From Diplonema papillatum (Eukaryota > Euglenozoa > Diplonemea > Diplonemida > Diplonemidae), in NCBI GenBank assembly GCA_030068145.1, contig JAPJBO010000156.1, positions 62,001 to 126,000 of the forward strand: a DNA stretch of 64,000 nucleotides, read 5' to 3'. Positions 18,199 through 28,915 of this stretch are shown in pieces. Within the stretch, counting starts at the first letter, position 1, and each line of letters starts with the position of its first letter. The notes beneath the pieces were generated by a model. The model did not search any database. It was not told where the DNA came from and worked only from the letters and a program-made list of their open reading frames with translations. The position numbers and the translations under genes are program-made.

Positions 18199-20736
18199 AT
18201 GTTGCGTCGCCGACGCACTGAAACGACAAGTCGAATGCTGGCGATGCCGGAAGAGCTGAAAGGCAGCGTCAGTTCGGGAAGATTGATTGCTCGAATCGCT
18301 TCAACCAAACCACAGGCGGTCGGTAGCATCCCCGCCGGGACCAAGCTGTCCGCTGACGCGGTTTCGGACATGGCGGACACGATAGTGAGCGTGCTGCGAG
18401 GCTTCGGCGACGGGGGCGGCGGCGTCGGGGTGCGGCGGGAGGGCTCGGCTCTTCTGGTCGACGACTCAGTGCAGGAGAGCATCGCGCGGGCGACGTGCAC
18501 GATCGGGGTCAGCAGCGTCGCGACCGCGAACGCTGGCGACTGCTCTGTGTACGACTCCGGGGACTCCGCGTTCAACGTGTCCGCATGCTTCGTGCCGGCG
18601 GGCGACCTGCTGGGGCGCGAGACGACGAGCGGAAGGACGCAGACCGGGCACCAAGCCGGTGCCGGGTCGTTTTCGGTGTCCGACCAGCCGCTGACGGCGG
18701 CGATCCAGGTCCTCTCCGTGGTGGCGAAGCGGAGCTTCGAGTTCGACCTGGCCAGCCGGTCTCTGGTGGGCCCCGTGGCCATGTACTGCCTCTTCGACGC
18801 AGACCGCCTGTCGCTGGTCTCGCTCGCGCCCGGCAGCGAGTTCCGCTGGACGCTGCCCGTGTCGGCAGCGTCGGCCCTCGACTATTTCTTCGTCGCTGGC
18901 AGCCCCGGCGTGTCCGTCTACGAAGACAACCGATGGACTGACTCGTCGTGCCGGCTCACCGACGAGACTGGCGGGGGTGTGGTCGACCTGGGAAACGCAA
19001 ACGTGCTGACGGCGGTGTGCGAGAGTGTGCGGAACCCAATCGTCGTCGCAGCGACGAGCGGCGCGGCGGAGTGCGTTCCCGAGGTTATTCAGGGCTGCGT
19101 CGCGACCAACGGGGCTGCGAGCATCACCGGGTGCCTTTGCGTCGCGTGCGGCAACGGGTACCTGGCGGTCCCCGTTTTGAACGGCCTGCAGTGCAGGCGC
19201 GCGGAAACGTACTCCTGCAGCGACGTCGGGACCCTCGTCACGTTCGCGTCGCAGTGCGTGAACGCCGCGGTGCTGCAAAACGGGTACTGCGCCTGCCCCG
19301 CAGGCACGGCGTGCCGCGGGACCCCGGGCAGCTGCATCGCGGTGAAGAGCTGCGGGGACACCGGCCTCGACTTCGAGTGCGTCGAGAGCAACCTGCTCCA
19401 CGACTCGGCGTCGCAGCGGTGCCGGTGCCGCGAGATCGGAGGCAGCCCGCACGTGTACTGCGACGCGACGCGGACGTGCCAGCTGCTCAAAGGCTGCGGC
19501 GACGCCACCGGGGCGCAGGCGTCGTGCGGGTACAACTCCGTCTTCGACTCCGCGGCTTCTGTGTGCGTCTGCCCTTCGGGGTATTACTGCACGGGGCCCG
19601 CTCCCTCCGTGTGCGAACGGCTGGCTGCGTGCTCAGAGCACCCAGCGCGGAATCAGTCGGATATGTGCAGGGCGGAGCTGCTTTACGCCGGTGATGTCGA
19701 AGGCGTCGCAGCGCTCGCGGGAACCGTCGTCTCGGGCGTGATCACGGTGACGTCGACGTCTCCGATACAGTTCGTCACGCGCGACGAGCATCCCGCTTCG
19801 ATTCTCCAGCAGCGGCTCGTCGAGAACACTGCGCTGAACCAAAGCAGCCTGCTGGGGTACCGCGTCCGCCGGCCGGACGCGTCGACTGTCGCCACCATGC
19901 ACGAGGCCTTGCTCCCTTCCGGCCTGTCCCTCTTCTTCACCGTCACCGTGTCTGTCGAACTGTCCGCCATCGCGTACACGAAGCAAGCCTTCGCGTCCTC
20001 GCTGTCCACGTTCCTCGAGACCCCCTTCCAAACCTCGACGCCGTGCCTGAGTCCGGCAGACCAGCGAATTTCCTGCTTGTTCACCGTCTCGGATATTGTG
20101 TTCACCCCCGTCGATGAAGTCCTGCAGGGCAGCTGCCTTTGCCCTGGGAATCAAGAGTGTTCCGAGGGGAACGTGTGCACGTGCCCGACGTGTCTGAACG
20201 GCGGCTCATGTTCGTACCCGGCGAAGGGAGTCGACGACCACAGTTGCGACTGCGTGCTGGGGTGGAGAGGCGACGACTGCAGTGTGCCCGAGGAGGAGGT
20301 CGACTGGTACGCTGATTACAGGTACCTCAATGCGGAGTACGCGGAGTACGAGGCGCTCGACCCGGGGCAGAAGGTTCGGTTCCGCGAAGCGGCGGAGGCG
20401 TTCTTCGCGGGCGTGACGAAGCGCGTGTTCGCGTTCTCGGTGCAGGTGCACGGCGGGAGCCTCGTCGTCTCATTCGGGGCGACGACGCTCGCGTCCACGT
20501 GGGCCGCCGTCCAGCCCCTCGTCGAGACGGACGGCGCCGCCGACGGGCTGGCGCAAGTCCTCCAACCCTTCCTCCCGACGCCCCTCGGAATCTCCCAGCA
20601 CAGCTCGTCGACCAATGCCTGCCCGCGACTTGAGGACTGCCTCGAAATACCGGCCCACTGGACAGTTCCGAGGTGTCAATGTCTCCAGGTACGCTCTATC
20701 CACCCTGACTCAACAACTACAGCAAGCAGTAAGTGA
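18199..20736 (+). CDS. REJ/EGF-like extracellular protein, second block
   Basis: About 845 residues from the first ATG (the open frame extends upstream to about 18136). There is no signal peptide, which supports it being the continuation of the 13231 frame. The first 250 residues resemble the post-REJ region of polycystin-like proteins (DAVSDMADTIVSVLRGFG). A run of Cys-rich modules follows (residues about 290-500: CVATNGAASITGCLCVACG, CACPAGTACRG, CVCPSGYYCTG). A classical EGF-like domain sits near residues 655-695 (CTCPTCLNGGSCSYP then CDCVLGWRGDDC). The frame ends without a membrane span soon after a possible donor (cag|gtacgc, 20691), so further exons could be missing or lost. Likely secreted or an ectodomain. 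Confidence 0.75.
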   Translation: MLRRRRTETTSRMLAMPEELKGSVSSGRLIARIASTKPQAVGSIPAGTKLSADAVSDMADTIVSVLRGFGDGGGGVGVRREGSALLVDDSVQESIARATCTIGVSSVATANAGDCSVYDSGDSAFNVSACFVPAGDLLGRETTSGRTQTGHQAGAGSFSVSDQPLTAAIQVLSVVAKRSFEFDLASRSLVGPVAMYCLFDADRLSLVSLAPGSEFRWTLPVSAASALDYFFVAGSPGVSVYEDNRWTDSSCRLTDETGGGVVDLGNANVLTAVCESVRNPIVVAATSGAAECVPEVIQGCVATNGAASITGCLCVACGNGYLAVPVLNGLQCRRAETYSCSDVGTLVTFASQCVNAAVLQNGYCACPAGTACRGTPGSCIAVKSCGDTGLDFECVESNLLHDSASQRCRCREIGGSPHVYCDATRTCQLLKGCGDATGAQASCGYNSVFDSAASVCVCPSGYYCTGPAPSVCERLAACSEHPARNQSDMCRAELLYAGDVEGVAALAGTVVSGVITVTSTSPIQFVTRDEHPASILQQRLVENTALNQSSLLGYRVRRPDASTVATMHEALLPSGLSLFFTVTVSVELSAIAYTKQAFASSLSTFLETPFQTSTPCLSPADQRISCLFTVSDIVFTPVDEVLQGSCLCPGNQECSEGNVCTCPTCLNGGSCSYPAKGVDDHSCDCVLGWRGDDCSVPEEEVDWYADYRYLNAEYAEYEALDPGQKVRFREAAEAFFAGVTKRVFAFSVQVHGGSLVVSFGATTLASTWAAVQPLVETDGAADGLAQVLQPFLPTPLGISQHSSSTNACPRLEDCLEIPAHWTVPRCQCLQVRSIHPDSTTTASSK

Positions 20737-21870
20737 GCCGGTCCATCCCCTCTTTATAGACCGTGATAGACCGAAGAATACAGCACCGGGCAATTCGATG
20801 ATAGACCGTGGTGGACCGTGATTCACTGTGATAAACAGCAGCAGGCACTTCGATGCAGTTTCAAGAGATAGGGACGGACCGGCTCAGTAAGGGAAGTAAC
20901 GCGGGGACGTGCCCTACAGCAGGGCTTACCACCTTCGCTAAATTCGCGGTTATAAACCTGACCTCAGTGTGCAAGCACCACGCGCTCTTCGAACCCAATA
21001 AATATCCTCCTCCCAGGGTTGTCACTAAAATGGCTCGGGCCCCCGACGCTTTCCTAGTTTGCTCCCTTTGTACAATGCTCCGATCGACACTAGGAAGTGT
21101 TGTTCCCTGTCTAAAGGGGTGTCTCGCGGCTGGGGACAACCTTCGTCTCCCTCCGCGAGCCTGTCTTTTTTTGGCACGCTCAAACAAAACGAAGCGCCTG
21201 TCTTTTTTATGGTAACAACCGCGGTTGTCATTATCAAAAAGTGACGGTTGGCAGCGTACTGTGGAAATTACCATACCGGTGATAGCACATTACGCACGAA
21301 CAAAAATGCCGGCTGTACCATCACGTGAGGACATGTAGCTACTACTGTGTAGCTCATGTATGGCTGCTGGTGCGTCCAGTCTGCATGTTTCTCAGAGAGC
21401 GAGAGAGTCACCGTTGCAACCAAGCCTTCGGAGCAGATGGGTCACGGCGATACACACGTTCTTGCCTGCCTTCTGTACTCTGTTTATGATTCGGGCAGTA
21501 CCTTTCCTCGTCGCGTGTCACGGCGCCACCCACCTAAATACTCACAGTGCAAACCAGGCATGATGCCGGATGACCGAACCGACTCGACGACGTGCATCAG
21601 CAGTGCTCCGTGTGGGGTAGCGAATTGCTCGTACCATGGGACACCGGTATGGTCTTCGTCAGCAACGCCGGCCACCCTCGCAACGGCAGGTCGGTGTCTT
21701 TTGCGCTTTATTCTCAAGTCGATATGCCAGCCAGACCACTGGTACCGGATTTCTACACCGTCTATGCCTATCAACCGGTGCCATCGGCTAGTTGTACGTA
21801 GATGTAGAAAGTTGAAAGTGTAGCAGTTACTGCGGAATTTCTGCACAGCCACCAAGCCACCGAAGAACCA
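20737..21870. other. spacer with short tandem repeat and palindrome
   Basis: No gene. Positions 20758-20855 hold a degenerate tandem repeat built on gaccgtgatagaccg and gggcaattcgatg. A perfect 14-bp palindrome acaaccgcggttgt lies at about 21216-21229. The spacer borders the decayed transposase, so part of it may be the transposon's non-coding end; I found no matching terminal inverted repeat. Confidence 0.5.
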
Positions 21871-22984
21871 GATGGGTTGTCGTTGACCAGATGGGTTGCC
21901 ATTGAACCTTGTCCAGACGCAAGCTCCCTTGGGTCGAGGTTTTTACCCAGTGTGCAATGAATGTCGTAGGTAAATCCTCTGAACGTCGTGTGTCCACCGG
22001 TCGGTGTCTGGTGCGGAGGAGGAGGAAGGAGAAGGGACGCGTGCGCTTTGAGTGCTCGGGAACGACATCCAAAGGCGGGGCGTGCGCGTTTAAGTGCACC
22101 GCCATGCTCCACGCCGAAACAGGGACGTATCACGTGACCCAAGCTGACGCCCACTCCTGCGTTTTCACGACAGGCTCGGGCGATGAGAAGGCCAACGAGC
22201 TGGCGGATAGCGGTCCACGTCGAGGCGGAGCCGGATCTATCGGTGAAAGGCATCGTTGCGTCGATGTGCACAAGCGGCGTCACCATCACAAGCAAGGTGG
22301 CGCGGTTGGCGAAAGCGCAAGCGCAAGCGCTACAGGACGGGGCTGGACGCTGCATCGGGGGTCGGAAGCTCCGATCTTACTTTGCAGCTGTCAAACGTGT
22401 CGATGCAGAAGCAGCAACAAGCATTGACACAAAGCCCGGCATCGCAACAGAAGAAGACGCCAACCTGAGGGACGTGTTCAGCTTCGCGTTTCTCGCTTTT
22501 GGAGCACGCTCCGCGATGTTCGTGTCGGTGGACGGGACCCACCTCACACACGGTGGTGTCTTGTTCGTTGCTGTGGCCCTCACCATATGCAGAAGGTCGT
22601 TCCCATCGCGTATGCTCTGGGTCAGACCGAAGACACATCGTGGACCTCCTGCAGCTGAAGGAACACCTGCCCGAGGGGTTCACCCTTATGTCTGACAGGG
22701 ACAAGGGGCTCATGGGCGCAGTTAAAACTGTGCTGCCCACCACCCTCCACCTCATCTGCGTCAACCACGTTGTTCGCAATGTGAGTAAGAGCTTCGGGTA
22801 GGGAACCCAGCACGTGGAAGCTGGGAAAACGACGACCTGGCGTCCCATCTGGACAAGCTCCGGGACTGGTGGGGGGTGTAGATGCCACCACTACACCAGC
22901 AACAACAAGAACGCCAAGCTTGCAAGAAGCGCCCAGAATGCTATCAACCTTTTCGAAGTTTGCGCGTATGCCTGATCAAGGCTG

Positions 22985-23824
22985 ATGCACCTGTTTGCTC
23001 CAAGGGCTGGGCATTTTCCGGACGGCGCCACCTTCGTACCGTGGGTGGATAAACGGCTGGGTCGCATCGAGTACCAAGCTCGCGGCTTCTCTGCCACGCC
23101 TGCAGGACGTGGAGAGTACGAGGTAGAGGAAGCGAAAAGCGGACGGCAGCAAAGGGTGCGCGTTTTGAACAAGGACACCGTGTACATGTGCGCAACACGT
23201 GTCGCAGCTTCCGTGCGTTCACATTGTGTGTGTGTGTGTGCGGACAGCGAAAGGTTCATCCCTTGTCCCTTCTCGACGCCCTCTATCGTGGAATCCCTGC
23301 GGTCGTTTTATGACGTCAGTGCCCCGATTGTCCTGGACGTAAAAACCCTCGCACTGGACAATCTTGCACCCCCACGTCACAAGAATCCCTCAGGCCGACC
23401 AAAGGAGAAGCGCATACCAAGCCGGGGTGAGAACGTCGACGACGACGCCTTGCCATTCAAAGACACCAAAAAGAGAAAGGTCACCTGCGTCAGGTGCGGT
23501 GGTGAGGGACATTACAAGGTTACCTGCACGAATCCGCCTCTGCTGGCAAAAAAGACAGCAAACAGCAGGATCAAGAAACGGGGCAAGATTCGAAGTGCCG
23601 AGAGCCCGAAGATTCGGAAGAAGAAGCACCGCCGGTGCCAAAGCCAAAGGAAAAAAGGGGCAGAAAGATCAGAAACCTACCAAGCCTCCGGCGTCCAAAC
23701 CTGGCCTTCCAAGGACCAACGTCGAACCTCCACTGGCTCCAGTAAACCCCCAGCCAACGAACAAAAGCCGTATCAGTCCCGTGCTCTGACCTGGGTACAG
23801 ACCACTGGTCCTGGTCCCCGGTGA
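22985..23824 (+). pseudogene. MULE transposase C-terminal part with CCHC zinc knuckle
   Basis: The longest intact frame of the element, 279 residues. It starts within the transposase, since no true start is expected here. Residues 135-150 hold the GRPKEKRIPSRGE linker and 165-180 the knuckle CVRCGGEGHYKVTC, in the same order as in plant and protist MULE transposases. The tail is Lys/Arg/Ser-rich. A (gt)n run at 23225-23239 encodes CVCVC. Part of the broken transposon, not an independent gene. Confidence 0.75.
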
Positions 23825-24154
23825 TGGCGACTGCTTTTACAGCTGTCTGGCCAACGTCCCGAACACCCAGAACATGTTCTTCCATGGGTTCGGGTGCAAT
23901 TTGTACATCGAGCGTGGGCCAGCACCGAAGCCGTTCTCCTGGCGGCAATTGTGTTCAAGGTGAAGATTGTCCTCATCTCTGTCCTCCAGGTTCCAGAAGC
24001 AGAGCACCCCGTCGAAGAGCCTGTGTCGACCGTGTACTTCATACACGAAGACGATTTGTCGGGTGCCAGCGACTATTTTTCGCTGGTGCGGGGCACTCGG
24101 CAGCTCCTCCGGAAGTTGCCTAAGCAACTCCGCTTCAATTCTGCACTGCTATAG
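23790..24154 (+). pseudogene. OTU-like cysteine protease remnant of the transposon
   Basis: Reads LVLVPGDGDCFYSCLANV, matching the OTU active-site box (G-D-G-x-C-hydrophobic), with the nucleophile Cys in place. The frame stops near 23961; similarity resumes one frame over as KIVLISVLQVPEAEHP and VYFIHEDDLSGASDYFSLV, where OTU proteins carry the catalytic His strand. Here the expected His before the aromatic is replaced (SDYF). So it is frameshifted and probably lacks its His. Confidence 0.6.
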
Positions 24155-25006
24155 CCAATCAGCGCGTCTTGTGCACCTGGCAGCACCATGATCATCTCTC
24201 TTTCTTCGTTCAAGTTTCTTCAACTCTCTTGGAGTGCTGCCGCTAACCTCACTTTTGGTGAGGAATTCAAAAACCTGTTTGGGGCTTGTTTTGTTTTTGA
24301 GCCCCCCAAAATCCCCCCCCCCCCCGTGTTGAGAAGGTTATTTGCTTCGTTTTGCCTCGGTTTCCCGACCAACTTTCTTTTGCCGCTCTGAGACCGAGAA
24401 GCTTTTCCCCAGGGGAGGTCCGGGGGGCTCTGCCCCCCGGCGAACGGTCTGGTACAGGTGAAAATGGACTTTTCAACTTTTTTTTTTTGGAACAACATAC
24501 CACGCTGGACATGTCAGTACAAAAAAGGAAGTTGGCAGCGTTGGAACCTGCCATGTAAAGATACAAAACAGGTCCTTCGCACACACAAATAAGACACGTG
24601 CTAGAAATAGGTCCGTTCTGAGAAGCGACTTCGACGGGGGCTCCTTCGACTGGTCTTCGATCCACAAAGGTGACAGTGCCCCCGGGAATTATCCGAGCTG
24701 AGGAAGACGGCGCTTGCATTTTCCCGATGTGCTCAAGAGCCATGCCGGAGGGCTGACCCACTGCTTCAGATGCGGCCTCACGGCGCAATTTCTTGGAATT
24801 TTTTTTTCAGCAAGGTGAAATTTTTGCTGGGGATTTTTTCATGTTGACGAACGGACAGATCCTTAACCCGCATATTTATATAGTAACCTGGTCTGATCAT
24901 CTGGGGGTCTGACCCGCTAGAATTGGATGCTGCCAAAATTTTGCAGTTTTCCCAAAGGAATTGCCTAGGAAAATGGATTTTTCAACTTTTTTTTTACATA
25001 AGCGCC
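24155..25006. other. spacer with homopolymer runs
   Basis: No gene. A C12 run at 24313-24324 and T runs at 24480-24488 and 24800-24808. A phrase close to gaaaatggacttttcaact followed by a T run occurs at about 24461 and again at about 24970, a direct repeat that ends exactly where the dispersed repeat at 25007 begins. Confidence 0.45.
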
Positions 25007-25285
25007 AGCTTGAAAGGAAATGCTCGACGATGCTGCCCGACAAAGAACAGAAGGGATCCAAAGTGCTGTAACTACCGAACCACGTGTTGAACGGACGTGA
25101 GGTCATGCGGGTCTACCCCTACACGACAAACCACACAAACACAACAGGTCAAAAGTCCTGAGTGAGAAAACAACACACGATGGTGTAAGCGAAGAACAAA
25201 TCAGATTGTGTTTGTGTTGTATTTGCCCCTTACCTCTATATTTCCCCCCTTCCATTCGGAGTCGAAGCAGCTACGTCGAGTGTTT
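25007..25285 (+). repeat. dispersed repeat, copy 1 (inverted partner at 49318-49589)
   Basis: About 279 bp that match the reverse complement of 49318-49589 with scattered changes, from acataagcgccagcttgaaa through to gcagctacgtcgagt. No coding potential or terminal inverted repeat seen. Likely a non-autonomous transposable element or SINE-like sequence. Confidence 0.8.
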
Positions 25286-25625
25286 TTCAGGGTTTTTTTG
25301 GAGAACGTTTGCACTTCTCAGTCTGTTTGTCACAATAAACACTGCACATTCCTGGAGGCAACAGCCCATTTCAAATTCAACCACCACTCGATACTGCGTG
25401 CTGGTAAATCATTGGCACGAGTAGACGCAGACCAGAGATCACATGGAACAAGGCACTTGTGCCGACTCGGAGAGAATCTGTCAAGAAGTCCGGGCTGCTT
25501 CTGAGCCTCGACTCTCTTTCTCGGCTCCAGCCCCTGTGGCAGCCCAGACTTCTACCGCCAGCCCACGCCCAGCAGAGAGTAGACTGTGATCCAGTGCTTT
25601 GGCTACACGATACCAACAGGAAAAA

Positions 25626-25657
25626 GGTGAGGAATTCCTCATGAGGAATTCCTCACC
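25626..25657. repeat. 32-bp perfect palindrome
   Basis: ggtgaggaattcctca followed by its exact reverse complement with no spacer; each half is itself partly self-complementary (gaggaattcctc). It can form a cruciform or nested hairpins. A T-rich stretch follows at once. No gene ends nearby, so a transcription terminator is not supported. Confidence 0.85.
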
Positions 25658-26940
25658 CTCTTTTTTCGAGCCTCTTTTTTTTTGAGGAAGTCCTCGCACT
25701 TTTTCGTTAGCGGCATTGCTCTCTTGTCTGGTTGAGGCAGCCTTGCCAGCTGCCCTAAGGTTTAGTTTCTCCTTTTCCTGCGATGAGGAAGTCTGTGCAG
25801 TTCATGATGAACTGAGAGCTGACTTGAGGTCAGGAAGAGTCGGCGTCGGAGAATGGTATCATTCATCACAAAGCCCAGGACTCTTAGCAGCACGCATGGG
25901 TTGGCCTGGAGGCCACCAACCAGACAGGTCCAAGACACTATGTTAGGTTGCATTTTCCGAAAGATCTTTTTTCCGCAGCGAAACAGCACCGCGCAGACCA
26001 CCCCGAATTTCTCTTTTCTCCACTTCTTATTTCCATGTCCCCTCTGTTCAGTTACGGGAGTAGGGGAGGGCGGGCAAAGTAAAAATCCCCCACCATAACG
26101 TGAGACGCAAAAACAAAGAACGAAACCGAACACGAAAACAAACAAACGCGCCAAGGATGGCGACGGGGAGGCACAAGGAACCACCTCACCTGTTCTCAAG
26201 AACTAGCCTGAGACAGGTATCCACCGTACCGAGAACCGATAACCGATAGCCGTTCCGACGTATGAAAACGAAAGCGAAAAACGAGTAGCCTTTTTTACAG
26301 GGCAGCATGTCAGATGTCAGGGTGAGTAGCGACACCCCCCTAAGCCAGCACAGTATACCACGGGGCGGGATTTGGATTCGACGGAAAAGGACGCTTTTTC
26401 TCTCCCCCAGCCCCTGACACACTCAAGCAAGGGCTTTCAGCCCTCGGAGACCCTGCCTGACATGAGGGAAGGCCAACCGACAATTCAATGTCGGTCCCGA
26501 GTGTCAGGTTAATCTTCACCTTCACAAGGTCAGAACCCCCTGCACGTAGCTCGTCTGACGAGTGCCCGGCGTGTGGGGGGATGCGTAACTTGCCTAACCG
26601 GCCGAAACGGGGGTCTCCGCGTGATGCCGACACTAAAGCACTCTCAACACCCACCCTCCAGGGAAAGCAACCCGCCCTCTTCCAACACACCTCGACCCCT
26701 GCGACACAAAAGGAAAACAAGCGCGTGGCGTGCCTTCCGGCACAAAGCGGGCCCAGTAACGCCCCTACCCGATCTCACTTCCGGGTGCCTCATGCAAAAA
26801 AAAAAAAAAAAAGTAGCCGTAGGACTCTAGATGGTCGAGCCAACGAGCAGTGGTGTTCAGGGTGAGGGGTCAATGGTTCAATTCCTTCGTCTGGAGTTTT
26901 TAAGCCTTTTTATCGACCACTAATTTGCAAAAACAAAATT

Positions 26941-26975
26941 GTGCCCTTATATCCCAGTTTGGGATATAAGGGCAC
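26941..26975. repeat. perfect hairpin, 15-bp stem and 5-base loop, in a small tandem repeat
   Basis: gtgcccttatatccc pairs exactly with gggatataagggcac around agttt. The motif tatatcccagtttgggatat recurs at 26979-26999, and half-copies gtgggatataagggca follow to 27068. It looks like a decaying array of a palindromic unit. Confidence 0.8.
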
Positions 26976-27768
26976 ACCATATATCCCAGTTTGGGATATG
27001 AGGGCACAAAAATTTGTTTGAAGTGGGATGTAAGGGCACAGATTTGTTTTGAGTGGGATATAAGGGCATTCCATCTTGTTCTTGTGATTTTGCAACGAGC
27101 TATGTGCAGCGGCAGCTACAAACGCGCAGACAACACCAGACAAGCATAATTACCAACTGATATGCTTGCTGCGCAAAAGTGTCTTTGCATTGCTGCATGG
27201 CTCGCTCGTTGGAAAAAAAAAAGTTGAGTCGCGGCTCTTGACAGAAAGATGCTTTTTATTCTCTTCGCATTTTCCCACGACTGGGGGTCGGTCCCGCTTC
27301 AAGTTGCGTTGAGTTTCCGACTCCCGCAATCGTGAGCAGCACGTGCTCAAGAGGGTCTAGTCAACTACTTTGTGCAGTACTTGGCAGACTTGCATCCTAT
27401 CAAATGAAATGAAACAACGACAGGTCGGTTACCGAGAAATTAGCTGTAACTGCACGTGCGCCGCCAATTTCAGGAGCAGTCGCACTGTCGCACCGTTCTG
27501 CGACATTGATGAGTGTCTTTTGAGTATCGAGGCGTGGGAGCAAGACTCCTGCGGCGTGCACAGGTGCAGCCGGAGGAGTGACCACAAGACAGGTGTCGGC
27601 GACGTAGTCGGCGAATGCGTTGACAAAGAGACAATCCAACGTATGTAACGCTCTCATCCTCCTGCAAAAAAAGAATACAGGACCAGCCCCTCCAGGTTTC
27701 ATGCCCTATTCACGGATTCTTACACTCCCTTTTCCTCTGTCTAATCATAGCAATCTTTTCGGACCAAC

Positions 27769-27813
27769 AATCTTGCGGGTTGGCCTACAATGTATTGTAC
27801 AAGTGTAAAAAGA
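27769..27813 (+). repeat. conserved 40-base dispersed motif, copy 1
   Basis: Core atcttgcgggtt, a 2-6 base variable gap, acaatgtattgt and a trailing taaa. Copies at 31048-31089 and 43852-43883 have the same orientation. No larger similarity joins the three sites. Confidence 0.65.
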
Positions 27814-28624
27814 CGTAGTAGCAGCGTGTTTTCGTGGTTCGTCAGGATTCAACCTGAAAAGGAAAGGGGCTAATACACAAACCCGCAAAGCAAAATGAAG
27901 CCTGTCTTTTTCATTTCATTTCATAAACTATGATTTCCCCCCCTGAACGTCCCCGTCCAAAGGACCACTGAAGAGCTCTACTTTGGATTGATATGCGTTC
28001 AAGAGCGAAACCTGAGACGAAGAACGAGGTGCACACAACACCGCGGTGAAAAAAGAATAAAGAGGACTAGTCCCTCAAGGTTTCATACCCTACCTGCGGA
28101 GTCTTACACTCCCTGCGACCCTTTTCCCTTTCCCCTATTTTAGTTTACACTTTCTTCGACGAAGACTTGATGCTAGCATCAAACATGCATGAGAGGCAGT
28201 GTTCTGCCTAATAATTAAGCTAAGTTTTTCCCCCCTGCGATGGGTACCAGTCCCACGCTGGCTGTGGCCATTACACTGCTCTTGCGTTTCGCGAGACTGC
28301 AAGCAAACACAAGAGGTCTAGTCAACTGCTCCCTGCAGTAGCATACTTTCAAAAACAGTTCAACGATGATGGCCTGTCGTGCGAGAACAGCTTTTTGTTC
28401 ACCGAGTCTCCGGACCTCAAACAATGTATCGATGGTGGTAAGGTCACTCACTGCCGAAAAAGGTTTTCAGCCCCTTCGTGAACAGAAGCCACACACTGCT
28501 TTCGTAGTTCGGCCTCTTGCAGCGACCGTCTTTGCAGCTTCTGCGCCGAAGCCTCTTACGTTTCTTGCCGCTTACAAATGAAAAAAGAAAACCTAAGCGT
28601 GTCTAACCTTTCGTAAGAATTACA

Positions 28625-28915
28625 GCGAAGAAAACAGTACAAATCCTCACCGCAGTCGCAACGTCGAACATTATTTTCGTCACGGTGCTCGCTGTGCTCG
28701 TGCTCACCTGCATTGTGATCCTGGCTTACCACGTGAGCAACAACCGGCTGCCGTGGGAAGGGACCCTCAATTACCAGAAGCCCTCTGATGACGAAGGGCT
28801 GGAGATGGAGGAACGGCCAACAGAGGTGCCGGGGTCGGTCCTCGAGGAAGACACCGATCGCGGCTTGGACGAAACCGTGGACGTGCTGGGCGAGACGCAC
28901 GACGACGAGGACTGA
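28625..28915 (+). pseudogene. orphan transmembrane segment with acidic tail (partial gene)
   Basis: An open frame without an ATG reads into TVLAVLVLTCIVILAYHV, a single strong membrane span, then a polar tail of about 55 residues rich in Glu/Asp (DDEGLEMEERPTE, ending THDDED). GC and codon content jump to gene-like values only here. It looks like the last exon of a type I membrane protein whose upstream exons are missing, or a relic copied from one. The antisense frame is Val-rich and less natural. Confidence 0.45.

Larger units (their letters stand above)
21871..24154 (+). mobile_element. decayed Mutator-like (MULE) transposon with OTU-like domain
   Basis: Parts of one protein are read in successive frames, so the element is broken. 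21970-22170: a Cys/His DNA-binding module (RVRFECSGT, CAFKCTA, VTQADAHSC) of the FLYWCH/WRKY-like kind common at MULE N-termini. 22200-22800: transposase core with SVDGTHLTHGGVL, then LPEGFTLMSDRDKGLMGAV and a CVNHVVRN motif, typical of MULE DDE domains. 22985-23560: C-terminal region with PSGRPKEKRIPSRGE and a zinc knuckle CVRCGGEGHYKVTC (CX2CX4HX4C). 23790-24150: OTU protease-like VPGDGDCFYSCLA, later VYFIHEDDLSGASDYFSLV. Stops and frameshifts occur near 22190, 22610, 22800, 22978 and 23970. Ends are undefined. Confidence 0.8.
25286..28624. other. gene-poor region with palindromes and small repeats
   Basis: No convincing gene on either strand. Contains a 32-bp perfect palindrome (25626-25657), a poly-A run (26794-26811), a degraded tRNA-like stretch near 26825-26895, hairpins at 26941-27000, and a repeated block (27665-27740 with 28045-28115, sharing ggtttcat.ccctacc and tcttacactccct). 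Confidence 0.5.

Noticed and set aside
26825..26900. Plus-strand tRNA candidate with a B-box-like ggttcaattcc and a pairing acceptor-like stem
   Set aside because: The T and D stems do not form and two extra bases lie before the acceptor end; probably chance or a relic.
27370..27648. Frame containing CDIDEC, like a calcium-binding EGF start
   Set aside because: The rest lacks EGF cysteine spacing and no signal peptide or neighbouring EGF units exist.
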